Below are positions 38,074 through 46,724 of a stretch of DNA of 64,000 nucleotides, piece after piece (the first letter of the stretch is position 1; the number at the start of each line of letters is the position of its first letter). The stretch lies in assembly GCA_902585605.1 (NCBI GenBank), contig CACIED010000001.1, positions 248,001-312,000 of the forward strand. Reading direction: 5' to 3'. Below the pieces are notes generated by a model that worked only from the letters and a program-made list of their open reading frames with translations, was not told the origin of the DNA and ran no database searches. Source of the DNA: an uncultured Alphaproteobacteria bacterium (GTDB taxonomy: Bacteria > Pseudomonadota > Alphaproteobacteria > HIMB59 > GCA-002718135). Position numbers and translations under genes: made by a program.

Positions 38074-39327
38074 ATGAAAGATGAGAGAGTTGATTCTGTA
38101 TTTACTCCTATTCTGATTGGTGGAAGCTTAATTCTTCTAATAAGTTTTGCAATTCGTTCAACATTTGGCTTATTTCAAATTCCTATTGCTTCTGATTTTT
38201 TATGGAACCGATCAGAGTTCTCTCTTGCCATTGCTATTCAAAATTTAGCTTGGGGTGTAGGCACTCCTTTGTTTAGTGCTTTTGCTGAAAAGTATGGTGA
38301 TAGAAAAGCAATTGCACTAGGCTTAATTCTTTATGCAATTGGAATTTTCATAAGTAGTACTGCTACAACTCCAGAGGCGCATCAAACTTTAAACCTATTA
38401 ATTGGTTTTGGTATAGCGGGTAGTGGTTTTGGTCCAATTTTAGCAGTAGTTGGAAGAGCCACATCTCCAGACAAAAGATCTTTAGCACTAGGTATTACAA
38501 CTGCTGCAGGATCAGCTGGACAAGTAGTTGGCCCACCACTTGCTTCTATTCTATTATCATTTTTGCCTTGGTCTTCAGTGTTTGAAATCTTTTCAATTAT
38601 ATTATTAATAACACTGATACTTGTTCCAATTTTAAAAACAGAATTATCAAATACTAATATTAATAATGAAAATGAAAAAATTACTGATGCTGTATTTGTT
38701 GCATTAAAAGATCCAACATACTCAATGTTGTTCTTTGGTTTTTTTTCTTGTGGCTTTCAGTTAGCATTTATTACTGCACATTTTCCTGCATTTATTGTTG
38801 AATCTAGTAGTCCAATTTTAGAAGGAAGCTTAATAAGTTTAGTCTGTAATTCTGTAGAAGGTTTAGGGGCATTATCTATGGCGCTTATAGGATTGTTTAA
38901 TATAATTGGTTGTTTGATTGCTGGAGCCTTAGGAAAGGGACATTATAAGAAATATCTTTTATCTTTAATTTATACCGGAAGGACTATTGCAGCAATTTTA
39001 TTTATCTTACTCCCTATTACACCAAGTTCTATTGCTATATTTTCAATAGTTATGGGTGCTTTATGGTTAGCAACAGTTCCTTTAACCTCAGGAATTATAG
39101 GTCATATTTATGGATTGAAATTTATGGGTACATTATATGGCATTGTATTTTTTTCTCATCAGTTAGGATCTTTTGTAGGTGTTTGGTTAGGTGGTCTATT
39201 TTATGATATCTATGGAAGTTATGATATTGTATGGTGGGTGGGTATAGGTGTTGGTGCATTTTCTGCAATAATCCATTTACCAATTAGAGAAAAACCATTA
39301 TCTAATATAAAAATACAAACAGCGTAA
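38074..39327 (+). CDS. MFS transporter
   Basis: Major facilitator of 417 residues with about 12 membrane segments. The stretch SFAIRSTFGLFQIPIASDFLWNRSEFSLAIAIQNLAWGVGTPLFSAFAEKYGDRKA resembles monocarboxylate/OFA-type MFS carriers, with the conserved D-R in the helix 2-3 loop. GIAGSGFGPILAVVGRA lies in helix 4. Substrate not identifiable. It begins 50 bases after gcrA and is followed 4 bases later by a 40-residue membrane ORF, likely in the same message. Confidence 0.86.
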   Translation: MKDERVDSVFTPILIGGSLILLISFAIRSTFGLFQIPIASDFLWNRSEFSLAIAIQNLAWGVGTPLFSAFAEKYGDRKAIALGLILYAIGIFISSTATTPEAHQTLNLLIGFGIAGSGFGPILAVVGRATSPDKRSLALGITTAAGSAGQVVGPPLASILLSFLPWSSVFEIFSIILLITLILVPILKTELSNTNINNENEKITDAVFVALKDPTYSMLFFGFFSCGFQLAFITAHFPAFIVESSSPILEGSLISLVCNSVEGLGALSMALIGLFNIIGCLIAGALGKGHYKKYLLSLIYTGRTIAAILFILLPITPSSIAIFSIVMGALWLATVPLTSGIIGHIYGLKFMGTLYGIVFFSHQLGSFVGVWLGGLFYDIYGSYDIVWWVGIGVGAFSAIIHLPIREKPLSNIKIQTA

Positions 39328-39331
39328 TTTT

Positions 39332-39454
39332 ATGGATGAAAAAAAGATTATACGAAACTTAATTATAGTAATTTTTTTCTTAGTTATTATTTATTCTTTA
39401 GCTAGAGTTGGTGTAGGTTTAGATCTTAGCTTTGGGCCTTATTTAAAAGAATAG
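39332..39454 (+). CDS. Small single-span membrane protein, 40 residues
   Basis: ATG at 39332 starts MDEKKIIRNLIIVIFFLVII, continuing YSLARVGVGLDLSFGPYLKE to TAG at 39454. It has a charged start, one hydrophobic segment (about residues 9-24) and a short glycine-rich polar tail, the layout of a small single-pass protein. It begins 4 bases after the MFS stop and ends 5 bases before the opposing peptidase stop, so it fills the gap exactly. Family unknown. It could be an accessory of the transporter, by position only. Confidence 0.6.
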   Translation: MDEKKIIRNLIIVIFFLVIIYSLARVGVGLDLSFGPYLKE

Positions 39455-39459
39455 TAAAA

Positions 39460-40698
39460 TTAATTACACCATTCACCTTGTTTAAATATTGGCGTTACAA
39501 CTCCATCCTTATCAACACCGTCGACATCAATTTTGCCTGAACCAATCATCCAATCAATGTGTATCATACTTGAATTACCACCTCTTTGAGTAATTTCATC
39601 TTTCGATAAGTCTTTTTTGGATTTGAAACATTTTGAGTAACACTGTCCTAAAGCAATATGAGAAGCAGCATTTTCATCAAATAGAGTGTTATAAAAAGTT
39701 ATTCCTAATTGTGAAATCGGTGAACTATTAGGAACTAAGGCTACTTCACCAAGTCTTCTTGAACCTTCATCTGAATCAAGAACTTTTAATAAAACATCTT
39801 GTCCTTTAGAAGATTTTGCATCAACAATTTTACCATCTTCAAAGCGAACGTTAATATCTTCAATTAGCGTTCCTTGATAAGATAGAGGTTTAGTTGAGCA
39901 AACTTCACCACTTACACGACTAGCGTGAGGAGTTGTGAATACTTCTTCAGATGGAATATTTGGATTACAAATAATACCATTTTGGGCTTCAGAGGCGCCA
40001 CCCATCCATTCATGGTCATCAGCAAGACCTACAGTTAAAGATGTTCCAGGACCAGAGTATTTTAAAGAATGAAAATTTTTAGTATTTAACCAATCTGTTT
40101 TATCTCTTAAATTTTTGTTATGTTGATCCCATTCAGCTACAGGATCATCGTTGATAACTCTTGAAGCATGAAATATTGCATCTCCTAATTTTTTAATTGC
40201 TTCACTATCATCAAGATCTGGGAAGACTCTTTTAGCCCATGCTTTTCCTGGCCACGAAATTATATTCCAATTAATTTTAAATTCAGTGATCCTTTCTCTT
40301 GCTGGTTTATATGCAACAGCATTAGCTTTATTTGCACGAGAAACTTTATCAGGATCAATTTCAGATAATAGCATGGGATCATCACCAGCAATAGCCATTC
40401 TAGCTGTATTGTTATCAAAAGCTTCGCCCATCCCATTATAAAGCCAATTTGCTGCAATATTGAAAGATTCATCATTTCCATACTTAAATCTAGATAATGT
40501 AATGTCAGAATCATTGAAAAGTGGGGTTACAAGTCCGGCCCCTTCTTTGTAAGCATGTTCAGCTATTTTTCTCACTAAGGGTAAAGACTCTAACGGTGCT
40601 GTTATTAAAAGGTTTTGACCCTTTTGAAGTGCAACTCCTCTTTTAATAGATAGATGTGCAAGTTTATCAATATTTTTTGTATCTACATCATAAAACAT
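39460..40698 (-). CDS. M29-family aminopeptidase
   Basis: Metallo-aminopeptidase of the M29 (AmpS/thermophilic) family, 412 residues. The N-terminal half begins DKLAHLSIKRGVALQKGQNLLITAPLESLPLVRKIAEHAYKEG. Metal-ligand segments are PSEEVFTTPHASRVSGEV, EGSRRLGEVALVPNSSPI, HIALGQCYSKC and SMIHIDWMIGSGKIDVDG. Releases N-terminal amino acids from peptides in the cytoplasm. Convergent with the small membrane ORF and divergent from dxs across 183 bases of AT-rich DNA. Confidence 0.93.
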   Translation of the reverse strand: MFYDVDTKNIDKLAHLSIKRGVALQKGQNLLITAPLESLPLVRKIAEHAYKEGAGLVTPLFNDSDITLSRFKYGNDESFNIAANWLYNGMGEAFDNNTARMAIAGDDPMLLSEIDPDKVSRANKANAVAYKPARERITEFKINWNIISWPGKAWAKRVFPDLDDSEAIKKLGDAIFHASRVINDDPVAEWDQHNKNLRDKTDWLNTKNFHSLKYSGPGTSLTVGLADDHEWMGGASEAQNGIICNPNIPSEEVFTTPHASRVSGEVCSTKPLSYQGTLIEDINVRFEDGKIVDAKSSKGQDVLLKVLDSDEGSRRLGEVALVPNSSPISQLGITFYNTLFDENAASHIALGQCYSKCFKSKKDLSKDEITQRGGNSSMIHIDWMIGSGKIDVDGVDKDGVVTPIFKQGEWCN

Positions 40699-40881
40699 GA
40701 ATAATATAATTAGTTTTTATATTCTAAAAAGTCTAGAGATTTTAACTTTAAAATTTATCTTTAATTATTTTAGAAAAAAGAACTTAAGTATTTCAAATTC
40801 TTTAATAAAATCTTTCCACAAACTCTTGTTTTTTTGCAGATATAAAAATATCAAATCTAGGCAAAAATAGTAAAATAAATT

Positions 40882-42798
40882 ATGGATTATGAGCTTTTAG
40901 ATAAAATTAATTTTCCATCTGACTTAAGAGAATTTAAAAAAAAAGATCTAAGGCAAATCTCAGAAGAATTAAGAGCTAAAACAATTGAGACTGTTTCCAA
41001 AACTGGTGGTCATCTAGGTGCTGGATTAGGTGTTGTTGAATTGACTGTAGCAATCCACTATGTCTTTAACACTCCACATGATAAATTAATCTGGGATGTG
41101 GGTCATCAAGCTTATCCTCATAAAATCATTACAGGAAGAAAAAAAAATATAGATACACTTAGAAAGAAAGATGGTGTTTATGGTTTTGTTAGAAGATCAG
41201 AAAGTGAATATGATCCCTTTGGCACAGCCCATAGTTCAACAGCAGTATCAGCTGGTTTAGGAATTAAAGCAGCAAAAGATATAAATAAAGACAACTCAAA
41301 AGTTATATGTGTTGTGGGAGATGGTGCTTTAAGTGCTGGTTTAGCCTATGAAGGATTAAACAATGCTGGTGCCCAAAAAAAAGGATTGATTGTCATTTTA
41401 AATGATAACAAAATGTCAATTGACAAACCAGTTGGTGCAATGAGTACATATTTAACTAGATTGCTATCATCTAAATCTTACTCAAGCTTAAGAAATATTA
41501 TTAAAAAAATTTCCAAAACATTGCCATCAAACCTTTCAGATACTCTTTATAGAACAGAAGAATATTCCAAAGGACTTATCTCGGGGGGCACTTTATTTGA
41601 GGAGTTAGGTTTTTATTATCTTGGCCCAATAGATGGTCACAATATAGATAATATGGTGTCAGTTCTAGAAAACATTAGAGATAATAAATTTGATAAACCA
41701 GTTTTTCTTCATTGTGTAACTAAAAAAGGTAAAGGATATAGTCCTGCAGAAATGTCAGAGGATAAATTTCATGGTGTAGAAAAGTTTGATATTAATACAG
41801 GTAACTCAGTTAAAAAAACAAATTTAAAATCTTATTCAAATGTCTTTGGTGAAAAACTAACAAAACTTGCTGAAAATGATGAAAAAATTGTGGCCATAAC
41901 AGCTGCTATGATGTCTGGCACAGGTTTAAAATTATTCCAACAAAATTTTGATAAAAGATTTTTTGATGTTGGTATTGCTGAACAACATGCTGTTACAATG
42001 GCAGCTGGATTAGCTACAGAGGGTTTTAAGCCATTTGTTGCAATTTACTCAACATTTTTACAAAGAGCTTATGATCAAATAGTCCATGATGTAGCTATTC
42101 AAAAACTACCTGTTAGATTTGCGATTGATAGAGCAGGGTTAGTAGGATCAGATGGTCCTACTCATGCTGGTTCATTTGATATCACTTATTTAGCCACATT
42201 ACCAAATTTTGTAGTTATGGCACCAAGCAATCAAAAAGAATTATCTAATATGATAGAGTTATCTTGTGAGATTAATGACACACCATCAGCTTTTAGATTT
42301 CCAAGAGGAACAGGATCAGATGAACTATTTAGTAATCAGCCTACAGATATAAATATAGGCAAGGGATATATTCTAATTGAAGGTAATGATGTTGCAATTT
42401 TAAATTTAGGAACAAGACTTGAAAAATGTATTGAAGCTAGTAAGTTTCTTAATCAAAATAATATTTATCCTACTATTGCAGATGCAAGATTTGCAAAACC
42501 ATTGGACACACAATTAATAGATAACTTATTAGATAATCATAAGTATATCCTAACTATAGAGGAAGGTTCAATAGGTGGATTTTCATCTCATGTTTTACAT
42601 TATATCCATAACATAAGATCTAAAAAAGATAATGTTGTTATTAAAAATTTAATTTTTCCAGATCGTTTTGTTGAGCATATGACGCCAGATGAACAATATC
42701 AAGATATTAAAATGGATACTGAATCAATAGTCATAAAAATTAATAATTTTTATGAAAATAAAATTATTGATATAAAGAATTTTAAATTAAAAGTTTAA
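40882..42798 (+). CDS. dxs: 1-deoxy-D-xylulose-5-phosphate synthase
   Basis: Thiamine-diphosphate enzyme that opens the MEP isoprenoid pathway, joining pyruvate and glyceraldehyde 3-phosphate; 638 residues. Seen: TVSKTGGHLGAGLGVVELTVAIHYVF, DVGHQAYPHKIITGR, ThDP motif GDGALSAGLAYEGLNNAG...NDN, DVGIAEQHAVTMAAGLA, RAGLVGSDGPTHAG and the C-terminal transketolase domain. The preceding 183 bases hold presumed divergent promoters but no feature I can place firmly. Followed by panB after 31 bases. Confidence 0.98.
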   Translation: MDYELLDKINFPSDLREFKKKDLRQISEELRAKTIETVSKTGGHLGAGLGVVELTVAIHYVFNTPHDKLIWDVGHQAYPHKIITGRKKNIDTLRKKDGVYGFVRRSESEYDPFGTAHSSTAVSAGLGIKAAKDINKDNSKVICVVGDGALSAGLAYEGLNNAGAQKKGLIVILNDNKMSIDKPVGAMSTYLTRLLSSKSYSSLRNIIKKISKTLPSNLSDTLYRTEEYSKGLISGGTLFEELGFYYLGPIDGHNIDNMVSVLENIRDNKFDKPVFLHCVTKKGKGYSPAEMSEDKFHGVEKFDINTGNSVKKTNLKSYSNVFGEKLTKLAENDEKIVAITAAMMSGTGLKLFQQNFDKRFFDVGIAEQHAVTMAAGLATEGFKPFVAIYSTFLQRAYDQIVHDVAIQKLPVRFAIDRAGLVGSDGPTHAGSFDITYLATLPNFVVMAPSNQKELSNMIELSCEINDTPSAFRFPRGTGSDELFSNQPTDINIGKGYILIEGNDVAILNLGTRLEKCIEASKFLNQNNIYPTIADARFAKPLDTQLIDNLLDNHKYILTIEEGSIGGFSSHVLHYIHNIRSKKDNVVIKNLIFPDRFVEHMTPDEQYQDIKMDTESIVIKINNFYENKIIDIKNFKLKV

Positions 42799-42829
42799 TT
42801 CTTTTTAAAGGTTTAATTGTAATTTAAAT

Positions 42830-43615
42830 ATGAAGAAAATTAAAATTTTAAACAAAATTTTTTCTAAACCTATTAGCTGTTTAACTGCATATTCTCCATC
42901 AATTGCAAATATTTTAGATGGAAAAATAGATTTAATACTAGTTGGAGACTCTCTTGGTTCTACACTGTATGGAATGAATAATACTCAAGGTGTTACTATG
43001 GATATGATGAAAAATCATGGGGCAGCTGTGAATAAAAAAATTAAGAAAAGTTTAAAAGTTTTAGATATGCCCTATAAAACATATGATAATAAAATTGATG
43101 CATATAAAAATGCTAGAATACTTTTAAAGCACTGTAGGCCGGATTTATTAAAGATAGAAGTTAATGAAAAAAAATTAGTTGTTTTAAAACACTTAGTGGA
43201 CAAAAAAGTCAATGTTATTTCTCATATAGGAGTAACGCCACAAAGTTATAAGAATTTTAATAAAATCAAAGTTTTGGGAAAAACTAATAAAGAAAAACAA
43301 AATTTATTAAAATTAGCAAAAGAATCTGAAACACTTGGAGCTAAAGCTGTATTGTTAGAATGTATAACAACCGATACAGCTAAACTAATTACAGAAAATA
43401 TTTCAATACCTACAATAGGTATAGGTGCTTCAAGATATTGTGATGGTCAAGTTTTAGTATTTGATGATTTAATAAATCTTAGTACAAACAATAAAAAACC
43501 GAGATTTGTAAAAAATTATTTTAATTTTAATAAAATTGCCAGTAATGTAGTTAAGAAATACAATCGGGATGTTAAGCTTAAAAAATTTCCTAGTACTAAA
43601 TTTACTTACGATTAA
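42830..43615 (+). CDS. panB: 3-methyl-2-oxobutanoate hydroxymethyltransferase
   Basis: Ketopantoate-forming enzyme, first committed step of pantothenate synthesis; 261 residues. Seen: ISCLTAYSPSIANILDG, metal-binding LVGDSLGSTLYGMNNTQGVTMDMM, VISHIGVTPQSYK, LLECITTDTAKLITENISIPTIGIGASRYCDGQVLVFDDL with the catalytic glutamate. It uses methylene-tetrahydrofolate, which FolD at 61269 helps supply. panC and panE are not in the window. Stop codons of panB and the opposing carbonic anhydrase share TTAA. Confidence 0.94.
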   Translation: MKKIKILNKIFSKPISCLTAYSPSIANILDGKIDLILVGDSLGSTLYGMNNTQGVTMDMMKNHGAAVNKKIKKSLKVLDMPYKTYDNKIDAYKNARILLKHCRPDLLKIEVNEKKLVVLKHLVDKKVNVISHIGVTPQSYKNFNKIKVLGKTNKEKQNLLKLAKESETLGAKAVLLECITTDTAKLITENISIPTIGIGASRYCDGQVLVFDDLINLSTNNKKPRFVKNYFNFNKIASNVVKKYNRDVKLKKFPSTKFTYD

Positions 43616-44244
43616 TCTAAATTTATAAAGCTATTATTATTATCTAAAAACTTGATTAAACCAGAATTAATTTGATACCATAAACCAATTACATTCAGTT
43701 TATTTTCATTAATTAATTTATCTATAAAATCATATTCACGTAAATTTTTAATTGATTGTTTTATATTTTCCTGTTCAAAAAAAGTTATTTTTTCAGTTTC
43801 TGAAAAATTATTGGGGATATTGTTATAAGAATTTTGTAAACAACCTACCCATTGATTAATGTATTGAAAATCATTTATATTTTTTTTATCTAATAATGTT
43901 TTGTAAGAATACTCAACTCCACCACAATTTGAATGGCCTAAAATAATTAAGTTTTTAATTTTTAGAACTTTTAATGCGTATTCTATAGCAGATAATGTTT
44001 GTATATTTTTATTCTCATCATTTTTGGAAGGTACAATATTGGCGATATTTCTATGTATAAAATAATCTCCAACACTTCCTCCAAATATTGTATTTTCAAG
44101 AATTCTAGAATCACAGCAAGTAATAATCATAGCAATTGGATTTTGAGGAGCTTTAGAAGCTTGCTGGTATATATCTTTATAATCTTCAAAGGTATTATCT
44201 TTCCAGAATTTATATCTTTCAATTAAAAATTTTGGTATTTGCAT
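43612..44244 (-). CDS. Beta-class carbonic anhydrase
   Basis: Zinc enzyme interconverting CO2 and bicarbonate, 210 residues. Zinc ligands read C43 in CCDSR (the D45-R47 dyad is also present), H104 and C107 in GHSNCGGVEY. FGGSVGDYFIHRNIANIVP is the typical connecting segment. Cytoplasmic, no signal peptide. Such enzymes supply bicarbonate for carboxylases; which one here is unknown. The gene starts 41 bases from dusA in the divergent direction. Confidence 0.95.
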   Translation of the reverse strand: MQIPKFLIERYKFWKDNTFEDYKDIYQQASKAPQNPIAMIITCCDSRILENTIFGGSVGDYFIHRNIANIVPSKNDENKNIQTLSAIEYALKVLKIKNLIILGHSNCGGVEYSYKTLLDKKNINDFQYINQWVGCLQNSYNNIPNNFSETEKITFFEQENIKQSIKNLREYDFIDKLINENKLNVIGLWYQINSGLIKFLDNNNSFINLD

Positions 44245-44284
44245 AATATTATTATTTTAGAAATTATTTATATAGCAAAATTAA

Positions 44285-45259
44285 ATGAAAAAGGAAATTA
44301 GTAGAAAATTCTGTGTTGCTCCAATGATGGGATATACAACGCCATATGCCAGGAAACTTTATAGAATTTTATCAAAAAATAGTTTTTTATTTAGTGAAAT
44401 GATAGCAACAAAATCACTGATTTATTCAAAGAGTAAAGATAATGTTATTGATAATGACTTTAATAACCCTGTTGCTCTTCAGGTAGGTGGTTCTGAAATA
44501 GATGATTTAACAAAAGCTTCAAAAATAGCAATCGATTACAATTATGATGAAATTAACTTAAATGTTGGTTGCCCAAGTAAAGCGGTACAAAAAGGAAGTT
44601 TTGGCGCATGTCTTATGCGAGATAAAATTCTTGTTAGAAATTGTATGGAAGCATTACAGAACGATAATATTGAAGCTTCTTTAAAATGTAGATTAGGTTT
44701 AGGTAAAGAATTAAATTATGAATTTTTTGAAGAATTTATTGATGAAATATCTAAGACAGGAATTAAAATTATTTATGTACATGCAAGAAATGCAATATTA
44801 AGTGGTATTAGTCCACAAGCAAACAGATCAATACCGCCCCTGAATTATGATTTTGTAAAAAAAATTAAAAATAAATTTCCCAATATAACATTTATCCTTA
44901 ATGGAGGTATAGATAATCTTGATAAAGCAGAAAATCTATTAAAAGAGTTTGATGGTGTAATGGTTGGTAGATTAATTAAACATAATCCTTTTATATTAAA
45001 AGAGGTTGATAAAAAAATTTTTAAAGAAAAAGGTAGATTGATTGATGAATCAATAATTAATAATTATTTTGAATATATAAAACCAAAATTAGGTTTTGAA
45101 TCAATATTTAGATTATTAAGCCCCCTACTAAGTATCTTTTTTTCAGTTCCTCATAGTAAAGATTATAAATCTAAAATTAATGATTACATGAAAGATCAAA
45201 AAATTAATTTAATTGAAGAGTTATTAATAAAATTTGTCAGTGAAAGAAATCTAAGTTAA
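44285..45259 (+). CDS. dusA: tRNA-dihydrouridine synthase A
   Basis: FMN-dependent TIM-barrel enzyme reducing U20/U20a in the tRNA D loop; 324 residues. Seen: CVAPMMGYTTPYARKLYRIL (DusA-type start), VALQVGGSEIDDLTKAS, and NLNVGCPSKAVQKGSFGACLM with the catalytic cysteine near residue 112. YVHARNAILSGISPQANRSIPPLNYDFV is characteristic of the DusA branch rather than DusB. ILNGGIDN then GVMVGRLIKHNPF complete the FMN site. Converges on the pagL-like gene with 5 bases between stops. Confidence 0.94.
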   Translation: MKKEISRKFCVAPMMGYTTPYARKLYRILSKNSFLFSEMIATKSLIYSKSKDNVIDNDFNNPVALQVGGSEIDDLTKASKIAIDYNYDEINLNVGCPSKAVQKGSFGACLMRDKILVRNCMEALQNDNIEASLKCRLGLGKELNYEFFEEFIDEISKTGIKIIYVHARNAILSGISPQANRSIPPLNYDFVKKIKNKFPNITFILNGGIDNLDKAENLLKEFDGVMVGRLIKHNPFILKEVDKKIFKEKGRLIDESIINNYFEYIKPKLGFESIFRLLSPLLSIFFSVPHSKDYKSKINDYMKDQKINLIEELLIKFVSERNLS

Positions 45260-45264
45260 ATTTT

Positions 45265-45795
45265 TTAATAGGTTATATGATAAGAAAAACTTAGAATTTC
45301 AACTCCTGGATTTTTGTCGCCTAAATTTGCGTTTGAAATATGACTAAATGAAATGCCAATTCTATTTTTATTTTTTAATTCATAGCTAACTTCGAGCGAA
45401 GTTCTAAACTGTAGATCGTTTCCTAATTTTTTTCCAGAACCATCATCATAAATGCCTGCTCCTAAACTTGGTGTAAAAAAAAATTTACTTTTATCTCCTT
45501 CAAATAATTCACCTAGATTGTCCTCAAAGTAGATACCACTTAAGAAATAGGTAGCGGAGTCATTAGTATATTCAAAACCAAAGAACGGTTTTAAGAAAAA
45601 AAAATTATCTTCTTCTGGCCCAATATCAAGTAATGATTTATCACTTCTATATTCGTATCTAAAATCTGTAGTTTGATTTTTTTCAGATCCATCAAATTTT
45701 ATATCATAAATACCTAGGCCAAAAACGTTTGTTCCCTTTGTATAAGCTTTATTCGTAAATAAAATTATAACTATTAGAAGAAATACTTTGAACAC
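45265..45795 (-). CDS. PagL-like lipid A 3-O-deacylase (outer membrane)
   Basis: Protein of 176 residues with a hydrophobic signal-like start (MFKVFLLIVIILFTNKAYTKG) and alternating beta strands of a small barrel. SFSHISNANLGDKNPGVEIL near residue 150 carries the PagL catalytic pair H152 and S154, with E166 in place of the family's acid, and the C-terminal FSYHITY ends on an aromatic residue as in outer-membrane barrels. PagL removes an acyl chain from lipid A and changes envelope permeability and immune recognition. Substrate inferred from family. Downstream of rpoH by about 30 bases. Confidence 0.82.
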   Translation of the reverse strand: MFKVFLLIVIILFTNKAYTKGTNVFGLGIYDIKFDGSEKNQTTDFRYEYRSDKSLLDIGPEEDNFFFLKPFFGFEYTNDSATYFLSGIYFEDNLGELFEGDKSKFFFTPSLGAGIYDDGSGKKLGNDLQFRTSLEVSYELKNKNRIGISFSHISNANLGDKNPGVEILSFSYHITY

Positions 45796-45826
45796 TCAGA
45801 TATCTTATAATTATTTGTTTTAGCTA

Positions 45827-46693
45827 TCAAACAAAAAATTCTTTATTTTGTTGAGAAATATCAAGTAAAGACCTCTTCAATTTTTCAAGCGCTTTAGTTT
45901 CAATTTGTCTAACTCTTTCTTTGCTTATTTTTAATTTTTGACCTAACTCATCGAGAGTAATACTCTTTTCTCTAAACTTTCTTAGACGTATAATTATTTT
46001 TTCTCTCTCATTTAAAGTATCAATAGCTTTGTTAATGAAGTCTTTTCTTATGTTGTTGTCATTAAATTCTTCAAATGACTCTTCAGGGTTTTGACGATCA
46101 TCTGCTAATAGACTCATAAGATCATTTTCGGTTTCATTATCAACCTTTTGGTTGAGATGTAAATCCCCACCTGTGAGTCTTGATTCCATGTTTTGCACTT
46201 CCAGTGATTTAACATTAAGCATGTTTGAAACTTTATTTATTTCTTCTTGACCCATAAATTCTCTTGAAACATCATTAATCTGTTGTTTTATTTTTTTTAA
46301 ATTAAAAAAAAGTGCTTTTTGAGATGCAGTTGAGCCAGTCCTTACAACAGACCAATTTTTTAGAATATAATCTTGTATTGATGCTCTTATCCACCATGAG
46401 GCATATGTTGAAAGCCTAAAATCTTTAGAAGTATCAAATTTTTCTAAAGCATGCATAATTCCTAAGACACCTTCGTGAATTAAATCATCTATAGGCAAAC
46501 CATAACTAGAATATTTTCTAGCGTAAGAAATTGCTAGTCGTAAATATGAATTGAGGATTTTTTGTAGTGATTTAGGAGATTTATTATCTCTCCAATCATT
46601 AATTAGTTCAAATTCCTCTTCTTTTTCAAGAATTGCAGCTTTTTTTGAGAGCTCAATAAGGTTATTGGAAAAAAAGTAACTTTTGTTAATCAT
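45827..46693 (-). CDS. rpoH: RNA polymerase sigma-32 factor
   Basis: Heat-shock-type sigma factor, 288 residues. Region 2 reads LRLAISYARKYSSYGLPIDDLIHEGVLGIMHALEKFD and RLSTYASWWIRASIQDYILKNW; the RpoH box is near residue 125 (QKALFFNLKK), which distinguishes it from RpoD. Region 4 contains IIIRLRKFREKSITLDELGQKLKISKERVRQIETKALEKLK. A short alternating AT tract (about 46693-46703) lies at its start. Expected to drive chaperone and protease genes. Confidence 0.95.
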   Translation of the reverse strand: MINKSYFFSNNLIELSKKAAILEKEEEFELINDWRDNKSPKSLQKILNSYLRLAISYARKYSSYGLPIDDLIHEGVLGIMHALEKFDTSKDFRLSTYASWWIRASIQDYILKNWSVVRTGSTASQKALFFNLKKIKQQINDVSREFMGQEEINKVSNMLNVKSLEVQNMESRLTGGDLHLNQKVDNETENDLMSLLADDRQNPEESFEEFNDNNIRKDFINKAIDTLNEREKIIIRLRKFREKSITLDELGQKLKISKERVRQIETKALEKLKRSLLDISQQNKEFFV

Positions 46694-46724
46694 ATATATA
46701 TATACGTTAAAAATTTAAGTTGGA

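Noticed and set aside
40697-40870. 57-residue plus-strand ORF filling the gap before dxs
   Set aside because: No ribosome site, start overlaps the opposing peptidase ATG, and the Lys/Phe/Ile/Asn content looks like random AT-rich DNA rather than a conserved protein. Only a family search could rescue it.
46693-46703. Alternating AT tract before rpoH
   Set aside because: Too short and expected in AT-rich DNA to be called a functional element.
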